From Moringa oleifera (Eukaryota > Streptophyta > Magnoliopsida > Brassicales > Moringaceae), in contig JAJFZO010000446.1 in assembly GCA_021397835.1 (NCBI GenBank), positions 1,736,001 through 1,800,000 on the forward strand: 64,000 bases of DNA, written 5' to 3'. Of the stretch, positions 23,565 through 32,769 are shown piece after piece. The notes beneath the pieces were generated by a model. That model was not told where the DNA came from. It did no database searches and saw nothing but the letters and a program-made list of their open reading frames with translations. Both the position numbers and the translations under genes were made by a program. Numbering within the stretch: position 1 is the stretch's first letter; each line of letters opens with the position of its first letter.

Positions 23565-25105
23565 TGGTTTTCATAATCTAAATTAAATTACATCTGTTTA
23601 CTACTTCAGTCTTTTTGTTAAATTTTTAAAATGTATCATGGGACCCTAAATCCTAATTAATTATTGATTTCCCCTTCTTTTTTGAATTGTTAATTCTTTA
23701 CTCCAATTAATTAACATGTAAGATTAAATAGCTTAACTTGACTTCGATTATAAAAACTCTTCTGTTTTACTTGTTTGATCTAAGAATGTTCATGTTTATT
23801 GGATTATATTACCTAGGATTTTGTTTCTTAGCTAACTAAAAATGCGCATACAGCAAATGTTGGTGTGTATGTTTAATCTTCCACCATTGAACTAAATATG
23901 AACTATGATTCACCGAAGTCTGTGCGAATCTTATATCAACCATATCTAAGTTTTGCACAAATTTAAAATACCTAGATAATTAGGTATCTAGAATTATATA
24001 AAAAATCGTCCATCTTGATGATTATCCAATTCTAATTTCTATTGATTTGATCAGTGATGGAGATGATGACTCACTATCTTAGGTTAGAATTTTAATATAT
24101 TTGTGTGCTCGTCTTTAATATTAGCCTTATATAAACTCAAATCTTATACAACTAATGAACAAATTCAATATTCCAGAATTAATAACTAGGGTATCTAATA
24201 TCAAGCATTATATATTTTGTTAATAAAATTATCTTCCTTTTTACATTTGTCAACTCTTTATGAAATATTAGGAAAGTGTGTTATACTTATCATTTTGGAT
24301 TTGTTTATTTTACATCGAAATTCCTAATATCTTTGCAATAGTGTCAAGCACAGCTAGAGTATAAGCAAAATATCAACCTAATATGACCTTTTTACTTAAA
24401 TGGTTTGATTAGGAACCTAAATATTTTCTTAATCACTCTAAATTGACTCAAGATCAAGATATGAATTTGTTTAGAGGAATGATAATGTGTGCGCATTATC
24501 TTCCATCCAACACAGTTAACTTAGGTGGAAGAGCCATTAATATGTATGGCTCCTCGTTAGGAATTATACCATGATATAATCATATAATGATATATAGTTT
24601 TCTAGATAAACAATCAATTTAGGCTTAACGGAAAATCAGGAACCTCACATTCTTATAATTGATTAGGCCAATAGCCAAGTTGACCTAACATAGAATCATT
24701 ATAGGATCAATTCCACTTTTTATGTTACAACAAGTACCTTCGACCTGAGTGGCGAATAGCAAACAAACTAATATTAATTTGATGTTAATAGGTCTACAGT
24801 TAACATTACAATTCTCATGAATTGGTACTCAAGCTAACATAAAAAAAATTGCAAGACAAATTATGAAAGCAAGTTAGTGAATTTATATTAACTTGGATCA
24901 TTATAGTGTGAGCCATGTATTATATTAAGCCAAAAACATTTGTAAATTTAATTTATAAATCATATGTTTTTAAAGTTTAAAAAATTAGAGACATTTAAAT
25001 TTGAAATTTTATAAAATAAATTTTAAATTTAAATTATAAAAAATTTAAATAATTTTGATATTGAAAATATTTTTTAGTTGAATTCCATCCATTAAACTAG
25101 GACCT
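23565..25105. repeat. Arm A of a large inverted duplication, left part
   Basis: It aligns with the reverse complement of 64000-62920. Shared blocks include TCCTAATTAATTATTGATTT, TTACCTAGGATTTTGTTTCTTAGCTAAC and TTAGTGAATTTATATTAACTTGGATCATT. Arm B runs off the window edge at 64000, so the full size is unknown. The arm continues on the far side of CACTA-4. Confidence 0.85.
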
Positions 25106-25124
25106 CACTACAAGAAAACAAATC

Positions 25125-25430
25125 TTCTATGACGGGCAATGCCCGTCATAAAAAGCTTTTTATGACGGTCAGAAAACTGTTATTGTAAGTGATGTCATAG
25201 AAACTTTATGACGGTCTAAAAGACCGTCATAAATTCTTGACGGTTTTTGACCGTCATTAAAAAGCTGAAATATTAATGACGGTCTGTAATGGACCGTCAT
25301 AAAAATTCATGACGGTCCACTGCAGACCGTCATAAAATATATTGATGATATCATGACAGTCTTTGTGACCGTCATTAAAAAAATTTGGTACTTTTTATGA
25401 TGGTTTTTATGACTGTCATAAAAATGTTTC
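25125..25430. repeat. CACTA-4 left subterminal palindromes
   Basis: Paired units of TATGACGGTCT and AGACCGTCATAAA occur six or more times, for example ATGACGGGCAATGCCCGTCAT and TGACGGTCTAAAAGACCGTCA. Each can form a hairpin. Confidence 0.85.
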
Positions 25431-26244
25431 ATGTTTTATTATATATATTTTATTAATTAATTACAAATTTTTTTTATAATTTTATAAATTAATTAATATT
25501 TATATTTTTTTTCAATTGCAATCAAACAATACAAAAATGTCAAACAAAAAAATACATATGTTTATAACTACAACTATTATCATTTTACAAAACAAAATAA
25601 TATTAAGTATCAAAAATAAACAAAATATCTATAAATTAAATTACATAATTATCATTCTCATTGCTCTGTTCTACCATTACATCAAAAAATACCCAGTGCA
25701 TTAGATGTGTCACTCCTGCAATAGTTATAGAAAAGATACATTATTATATAAACTCTATTTACCACATAGTTAATTTACATATCAAAATAAATAAGCAATT
25801 ATAATAAAGCTTGAAAATCAAATATAATGAAAAATTGAGAGTGCATCTAGATGTCAAAAATATAACTCCTTGTAACCTATAAGGTATATATTAATCATAA
25901 TATGTAATTTTCTATTCTAGTTCCCTACATCTAGGCATCAAAAGTGTAACTTCTTGTAATGCAACAGTAAGTGTGAAAATTAACTGATTATGAACATATT
26001 TATTTCATATGCATGCTTGAATACTTTTTCTTGTTTTTTACTTTACCAACTGCTTAAAGATGACATTTATAGAATTCTCAACAGAATTGATAAAGAACTT
26101 AACAGAATTAGTAGATGGCTCAATAAATAGAATGAGTGGAGCGTTCAATGAATATAATTAGTTCATTATACTTGAATTTAACCAAGATAAACAACACACA
26201 ATTAAAATACACTATTAATGAGCTAACAAGGATTACATACCTGG
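25431..26244. other. AT-rich non-coding part of CACTA-4
   Basis: This lies between the left subterminal repeats and the stop codon of the protease-like gene, so it is probably its 3' flank. No open frame resembles a known family. Confidence 0.4.
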
Positions 26245-27120
26245 CTATGATAGTAACTGTTGTACATGCATAGCCCATTCACGACGTACTTCATCAATTT
26301 CTTCATTACTATATGTATCCTTACCATTGAACTTTAAGATTAAAACACAAAAGAAGATAACATAATCAATTTGATATTATTTATAAATATAAAATATTTA
26401 ATATGTAAATAAGATAAGTAATTTGACCTTCTCACAAAGAATTTTCAGATCTTCAATTATTTCCTTCATAAATCGAAGTACAAAATAGCCACATTCTACA
26501 CCACCTCTTTGAATTGGTGCCTATACAAGTGGAAACATAATCATTAACACATATTATTTTTAATGTTATTAATAATAAAAAAATAAAATAAACTCACTTG
26601 AATTCGTTGCCATGTAATATTTGATCTCACATGAAACATTTGAAAACCCCTGTATCATTAACCAATAAACATTTGAAAATATGTAGTATTTAAAAGTAAT
26701 AATGAAACCAATAAACAAAAGACATAAAGTAAAACTTGCACTCACATGGTCACAATGTTTTTAAAATCAGGCCCTACTTCGTGACCCAAAGAATCCAAAT
26801 GATACACTATTCGTGATGCCATATCAATAACCACTAATTCCCAATGAAATCTATTCGTAATAAGAAAAACAAAAGATGATAAATAACCAAATGAGATATG
26901 TTTTGGTAAAGCAATTAAGATAGAAATTTCTTACTTTGGATTGTAAGGCATAAAAAGAATTTGGTTTGAATGTGCTTTTTCTAACCGCTCAGCAATATGT
27001 CGTGCTCTATCTTTTAACCTACTTTCATTGTTTAGTCCACCAGAGAGTGAGACAATCACAGGATTGATGAAGCCAAATTGTTTCAACTTTTTCGTATCCT
27101 TTAAATTGGCATGTAGATAT
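26245..27120 (-). CDS. Ulp1/C48-type (SUMO-protease-like) cysteine peptidase exons of CACTA-4
   Basis: Five minus-strand exons join in phase: 27120-26935 (YLHANLKDTKKLKQFGFINP...LFMPYNPK), 26850-26746 (FHWELVVIDMASRIVYHLDS...), 26649-26598 (MGFQMFHVRSNITWQRIQ), 26520-26428 (APIQRGGVECGYFVLRFMKE...) and 26331-26245 (FNGKDTY...QQLLS, stop). All introns have GT-AG borders. The catalytic His (FHWEL), Asp (HLDSLG) and Cys (VECGYF) of the C48 family are all present, with no stop inside these exons. Plant CACTA elements are known to carry such domains downstream of the transposase; the role is uncertain. Upstream exons (about 27290-27190, YIGSEDCSIMIDKKELGG) look probable, but the donor there is not GT. 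The N-terminal part adjoins a truncated transposase, so the full protein is probably lost. Confidence 0.75.
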
Positions 27121-27305
27121 CTGAAAGTAAACAAATTGAAAGTTAAATCATATAAATATAGATATTAAAATAAACTGATATTGAACTTTTATCTCATCTG
27201 ATATACAAATAAATGCTAGTTCCTCCCAACTCTTTTTTATCAATCATGATAGAGCAATCTTCTGATCCAATATAGCAATAAAATGGACAGCAAAAAACAT
27301 CATCA

Positions 27306-28877
27306 TCAAATCTTATTCTTCTTGAAGCATGTTTGAATATTGTCATTCAATCTTTTACCCCGTGTCATTTTCCTCTTAGCAACTATTTTTTTACCCCATA
27401 CATTAGTAATAGAGCTTACTTTCTGCAGTATTTCTTCTCCACTTAGTGCACAAGGGGGTGAACCGGTTTCATGGTCTCCATTGAATGCTTTCTTTTGCTT
27501 TCTAAATGGGTGATTTTTTGGAAGGAATCGTCTATGACCCATATACACATTCTTCTTACCATGTTGTAATCTACAAGTATACGTGCTTTCACTACATATT
27601 GGACAAGCATAATATCCTTTGACTGAATAACTAGAAAGATTCCCATAAGCAGGAAAATCATTAATTGTCCATAATAAAACAGCTCGTAACATAAACAACT
27701 CTTTTTGGTAAGAATCATAGACTTCTACACCAACCTCCCACAAAAGCTTCAAATCATCAATCAATGGAGCAAGATATACATCAATATCATTACCTGGTTG
27801 GCGAGGTCCTGAGATAAGCAAGGATAACATCATGAATTTTCATTTCATACATAACCACAGTGGTAGATTATATGTTATCATTACTACTGGCCAACAACTA
27901 TATGCAGTACTAAGAGAACTATGTGGATTTATTCCATCAGCAGAAATAGCCAGTCGAAGATTTCTGTGTTCGAATGCAAAACTTGGCCATTTAAAGTCTA
28001 TTAACTTCCAAGTAAGTGAATCAGCAGGATGTCTTAGTTTCCCATCTAGTTCCCTTTTATTAGCATGCCAAGTTAAATGTTGTGCAATTTGTGGTGACTG
28101 AAACATTCGCTTAAACCTTGGAATAGGAGGAAAGTACCACAATACTTTAGCAGGAATCCCTTTCGTTTGGTTTTTTACCTTATCATTTTCTTTCCATCTC
28201 GATAGTCCACAAGTAGGATAAGATGATAAATCCTTATACTCTTTTCTATAGAGTAGACAATCATTCGGGCAAGCATGTATTTTCTCATAATGTAAACCCA
28301 ATGCATTCATAGTTTTTTTTTTTTTTGCTTCATACATCGATGTAGGGATTTGATTTCCAGTAGGAAACATATCAGACAAACAACTTAACAAATCAGAAAA
28401 GCTCTTATCTAACCACCCATATTTTCCTTTTATATTATATAATCTCATCAACGCAGACAACTTAGTATATTTCATATTACCAGGATATAAAGGCTTTTCT
28501 GCATCTTCTAGTAAGTTTTGAAATAATTTGGGATCATCTTGACAATATTCAAATGCATCATTAACCATGTCTGTTGTATTATCGATATGATCATCCTTGA
28601 AAGATTCATCAAATACCGATTTCTTATTTGTGCAACATCTAGAAGAACACTCTTCTCCATGCCAAATCCATCTTTTATACCTCTGATCAATCCCTTTACT
28701 AAACAAATGATACTTAACTTCTTCAACACTTAATAATGTCAAATTAGCACATGATTGACAAGGATATCTAATGAGTGTAGGATCTTCACAATGAGAAATG
28801 GCAAAAGCAAGAAACTCATCCACTCCATCAGAAAACTCCTTGGACAATCTATTCAAGTGCATCCAAGATTTATCCAT
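27306..28877 (-). pseudogene. TNP2: TNP2-type transposase of CACTA-4 with one in-frame TGA and C-terminal loss
   Basis: The reading starts MDKSWMHLNRLSKEFSDGVD at 28877 and stays open for 345 codons: zinc-finger-like N-terminal domain, DAEKPLYPGNMKYTKLSAL, HACPNDCLLYRKEY, LRLAISADGINPHSS. A TGA at 27842-27840 sits where CACTA-2 and -6 have AGA (MK-R-KFMM). Without a shift the frame continues to 27306 (GPRQPGNDIDVYLAPL, LLWTINDFPAYGNLS, GHRRFLPKNHPFRKQKK). A 14-base T run near 28314-28327 has expanded a lysine stretch (AKKKKT versus AKKT elsewhere). The DUF4218-type C-terminal half seen in CACTA-1 is deleted. It is the best preserved N-terminal half in the window. Confidence 0.9.
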
Positions 28878-28879
28878 AT

Positions 28880-30230
28880 TTTATCCTATGATGACAAATA
28901 AAAAAAAAACATCCACTTATTCTGCATGTTTATTATGTATGTAATACGTATCATGTAAAGTAATGTTATTGTAAAAATAAGATTAAAAAACAAGGTGCCC
29001 ACTAGACTGAAAGGCCTCAGGCAAAGCGAAGACTATTTCTTCGAAACACATGGTACATTAGTAGATTACTAAGAAATTACTAACCTGGAATGATGTTATC
29101 TATGCAAAAAAGTAATGGCTTCTATTAATATGTAACAAGCTTTCCCTTCCTTCAAACGAGCAATTGAATATCACAGCAATTATCCTGCATAATGAACCAT
29201 AGCATCTGTGAGAAAAAAAAACCTTTATTACTAGCACAAAAAAATACTAAAAAAATTGTACTTTAATTGAAGTGTCGGAGTATCAATAAACTTTTTCTCT
29301 CAATGATTATTCTTTATCATTGATTTCTGTCAAGGATTCAATTCATGTACTAAATAGCAATCCTATATTATGACACCCACATGCAGCAAAATGATAGAAT
29401 ATTGGTGCTTTTGTCTTCCATATGGTGGGGTTAGTCAAGTGGCAGCTCTTTTTCCAAGCTTACATGTGTGATGATTCTCCGAAAAGAGCAAACTTGACCA
29501 GCCCGATAGATTCAATTATCAACCTAGGATTCAATTATCAACACATAAATATGGGTGATAACTTTGAACAACACATTCCAAGACATCTTAGATAAGAAAA
29601 AATTAAGTGTCCGAATTGCCAGCCAACTAACATTTATAATCTAAAATTCTAGTCCAAGAATGAGCAACCATGCTTTAACAACAAGATTTCTTACCTAGAG
29701 GGATGAGAAAATGCAGCCTGTGAAGGCAATACCTAAGGCTGTACATAGAGAGAAAGAAAAAGAGTTAATTTTTCTGTTAGGTTTTACTTTTTCACAAATA
29801 GATGCACGGTATACACTTGGGTGTGGCTTTGTTATGCCATTAGGAGAAACTTGGCAGCCCCATCCATGGCTTACAATTTCTCCCTTCATTTCTCCCTTCA
29901 TTTCTCACTTCATTTACTTACAATTTTCAGTATCACAAGGGTAACAAACATAGGTATCATCCGAAAATGCATAAAGCCAAGAAAAGAAAATTTTAGAACA
30001 AAACTAAGTAAGAAATTGGAAGAATCAACAAAAAAATCTCTCTCTAACAATGTGAGATGAAGGTTTGATAAGTTTTACGTACCTTTTTTTTTTGCTTTAA
30101 TGGTATCATCCGACTGTGCACGAAGCCTATTTCACAAAATTTCTTGAAGGAAGGAAGTTTTTCATCGATTATATGGTGTTGAAAGAGAGAAATCTCTGAA
30201 ATTTTTGGGTATTTCGGGGGAGAATGAAGA
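28880..30230 (-). other. Probable leader and intron region of the CACTA-4 transposase gene
   Basis: No coding match. It lies between the first transposase codon and a candidate TATA box, so it probably holds untranslated exons and introns. Short open frames around 29700-30060 have no family resemblance. Confidence 0.4.
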
Positions 30231-30264
30231 ATACCACGCTACTGCGTGGGTAAAGAGCTTTCCG

Positions 30265-30274
30265 AATATTTATA
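30265..30274 (-). promoter_or_regulatory. Candidate TATA box of CACTA-4
   Basis: The minus strand reads TATAAATATT just upstream of a less AT-rich stretch (30240-30130) that ends in CT-rich leader-like sequence. The position relative to the transposase matches the candidate in CACTA-1. Confidence 0.4.
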
Positions 30275-30327
30275 GAACATTTTGTGTACTATTTAAATCT
30301 TATTACTGTCAAAATCATTACGTAACA

Positions 30328-30405
30328 CTCCGGTTGACCAAGTGGTAAAGTCTCGTAACATTGATTGAGGGAGCCTAGGTTCGAGTCCACCTACAGGCGT
30401 CATTC
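30328..30405 (+). repeat. tRNA-like unit 1 (SINE-head-like) in CACTA-4
   Basis: An A-box-like TGACCAAGTGG at 30335-30345 and a perfect B box GGTTCGAGTCC at 30378-30388 are 43 bases apart, the spacing of internal RNA polymerase III promoters. An AT-rich tail with TCTTTT follows. No convincing cloverleaf or anticodon stem is visible, so this is a tRNA-derived remnant rather than a tRNA gene. Confidence 0.55.
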
Positions 30406-30459
30406 TCAAAATAATTAAAAAATATCTTTTACTAAGAAAACAACATAGCAAACCAAAAT

Positions 30460-30525
30460 CGAAGGGTGGAGCAAATGGTTGTAAGCCCGAAATAAGGTTC
30501 AGTATGGCTCGGGTTCGAGTATTTA
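30460..30525 (+). repeat. tRNA-like unit 2 in CACTA-4
   Basis: A-box-like TGGAGCAAATGG at 30467-30478 and B-box-like GGTTCGAGTAT at 30512-30522, spacing 45, same strand as unit 1. The sequence between the boxes differs from unit 1, so this is not a simple tandem copy. Confidence 0.5.
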
Positions 30526-30561
30526 AATTAAATATTAATCTATCCAAAATATGTCATATGT

Positions 30562-30645
30562 TCTCCTTTGGTGAGATGATAATAACATTTATCAATCTCT
30601 TCAAGAGAGATCAGGTTCGAGTCTTCATCATGAACTTTTTTTTTA
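30562..30645 (+). repeat. tRNA-like unit 3 in CACTA-4
   Basis: A-box-like TGGTGAGATGAT at 30569-30580 and B-box-like GGTTCGAGTCT at 30614-30624, spacing 45, followed by a T9 run (30637-30645) that could act as a polymerase III terminator. The CACTA-4 right subterminal repeats start immediately after. Confidence 0.5.
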
Positions 30646-30657
30646 TTACAAATTTTT

Positions 30658-30830
30658 TATGACGGTCCCTCAGAACCGTCATGTATACTATATTTTTATG
30701 ACGGTCTCTCAGAACCGTCATGTATATTTTTTTTTTATGACAGTCTTTTCAGACCGTTATGTATTCAATTTTTTAATGATGTTCATAAGAGACCATCATA
30801 AAATACCGTCATTAAAAATAGTTTTTCTTG
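30658..30830. repeat. CACTA-4 right subterminal palindromes
   Basis: TTTATGACGGTC units alternate with GACCGTCAT/GAACCGTCATG arms, mirroring the left end, up to the terminal repeat. Confidence 0.8.
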
Positions 30831-31032
30831 TAGTGCCTGCTTTGTTTCACGTCTTACGCCAGATTAATATACATTAGGTGTAACTGGTTTTTTGGACCAT
30901 TGAGGTTGATACGATATATTTCAAGATAACAATTAGTTTCATTTCTTAGGATAGTAATTATAACATTATAACTATTTATCATCTTTTCAAGCAGTATTTC
31001 CTATGCAACATACAAACTCATTTGAATTTAAT

Positions 31033-32769
31033 GGTTGGTTGGAGAGGGCTACTATCGATGACATGGACATTGCAATCCATGCTCACCTTAATGGCTGGAA
31101 ATTTAGCTTCATCAATGATGTTGAGGCATAAATTCACAATATTCTAATTCAATCTTGCTAAGTGTATTGAATTTTATAGTTAATTCTCAGGTAGTTAACC
31201 ATGACTTCTCTTTGCATTTAATGATAGTGTGAATCACTAGAATCTTGTGAAACTTATAGGAAACAGCAGCACAGGTGGCACTCTTGGACCCATGCAGTTG
31301 TTTTGTCTCTGTTTACATTATTGCTTGAGATTCTAATACCATTGACTATTTTTGTCTATTTTTGTCTATTTGCAAATTAGTGTATGGAATAAATTCAATT
31401 TGATGTTTTTGTCTTACCCTTTTACTCTTTCACACTTTTTTGCATAATTCTAACCCATGACAATGTTTCATTCTAGAGGTTGAGCTTCTTGCTTGGGTTG
31501 TCTGTTACATCCTTGCAACCATGTCATTCCTTAATGTCCTCCCTGCATTGAAATCCTTCTCCTACATTGTCCCATAGCTTATCTTTGAGAACACTATGTT
31601 TGTTGCCAAGTTCAATGCCATGGTCTCTAGCCTTTTCTAGCTTGAAAATGCGTGTGAGTTAAATGTCACTAAGAAATCTGGCAGGTCATCTAAGGGAGAT
31701 CTTGTTTCCTTGATTGAGAAAGAGTCAAAGCATCAGAGAAGTGTTTCAGTACTTAAGCTTAGCAAAATAGAAGTGGAAATTGAGCAGTAAGAGGCTAAAG
31801 CTTTTCTAAAGACGAAGAAGCATAACAAAATATATATGAAAGAACTTTTTCTAACTTTCCTCCGATCCTTATGGCCTTGTCTAGGAGTCTCCTATTTGCT
31901 CAAGGAATCCAATTTTACTTCTCATTATTTCAGGGTATATCAATTCTACTAGTTGGTCTAGACTTGATTAGTGAGTAGGTTCAGTGGTCAGCATGTATTA
32001 GAGTTTGTAAGGAAGATGTGGATACTATAAACACAAGTTACATGGGTGGAAACCTGATATGAGTATATATCAATTAATGCATGAGAGGTCATAAAGGGGA
32101 TTCGAATACTTCCTTTGTTGCTTATCCTAGACACTCTTCATCTTGATAGTAGGATTTTCTACCCGATGCAAGAACAAAATTATCTTATATGGACATACTA
32201 ATGGCTTCATTTTAGAGAGAAGGATAGACAAATTAGGAAAATGATGATGCTCTTTAGTCTATGTTATGGTTCTTTCATTTCTTCCTAGACAGAAATAGAA
32301 TTCAAATTCTTGGTAGGTTTTCTAGTTTCAATAGGTCCTGTTAGGATTTATCAACTCTGATATTAGTCTGAATTTGGGGACTAGAGCTTGATTCTCTCTT
32401 CCTTACTTTTGATCTTAAATGGATAGATACTTTTTGGCATGATTAAGCCAAAATCCTCACTCAACTTCCATTTTTGGGTACCTAGAATTCACTGACCAGC
32501 TTGTTGATTTAGTTTTATTTGTATTATTAGTAGGCAACATTGCCACAGACTTCCTACCTATTAGATATGCAAAGTTCCATGCAGCCCCATTCTTTAGTCG
32601 ACTCACTGTACTAATGGTTAAGAAGTAGTTGGACCATACCACAATATGAAGAACTCTTTAGATCTTCATCTTTAAAGAATTTTAAAATAATTTCCATGAA
32701 AATCAAATCAAATTAACCAGCTGAAGCAAAAGCTACAATCCAGCTCTATAGTGTAACCTCTGCCATTAA
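31033..32769 (+). pseudogene. CSLC: CSLC (xyloglucan glucan synthase) pseudogene A, 3' half
   Basis: Family role: a Golgi glycosyltransferase making the beta-1,4-glucan backbone of xyloglucan. The exon at 31033-31125 encodes [20 protein letters not shown] and [11 protein letters not shown]; its donor is GC where copy B has GT. Exon 31228-31316 encodes CESLESCETYRKQQHRWHS, containing the QxxRW motif, followed by an extra T at 31284-31285 that shifts GPMQL out of frame. Copy B has the same insertion. Later fragments include [32 protein letters not shown] (about 31675-31735) and [16 protein letters not shown]. No N-terminal half or start is present. The 3' region is interrupted at 32769 by CACTA-5 and resumes at 40657-40925. 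Clearly dead. Confidence 0.85.

Larger units (their letters stand above)
25106..30835 (-). mobile_element. CACTA-4: complete-ended CACTA transposon, target duplication CCT
   Basis: It begins CACTACAAGAAAAC at 25106 and ends GTTTTTCTTGTAGTG at 30835, a near-perfect inverted terminal repeat. The flanking CCT at 25103-25105 and 30836-30838 is the 3-bp duplication. Subterminal units are TTTTATGACGGTC and its complement. It carries on the minus strand a truncated TNP2 gene and a Ulp1/C48 protease-like gene, and on the plus strand three tRNA-like units near the right end. It is a different family from CACTA-2/6. TNP2 loss makes it non-autonomous. Confidence 0.95.

Noticed and set aside
30328..30645. 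True tRNA genes
   Set aside because: A and B boxes are present, but I see no complementary acceptor stem or anticodon arm. They are better called tRNA-derived.
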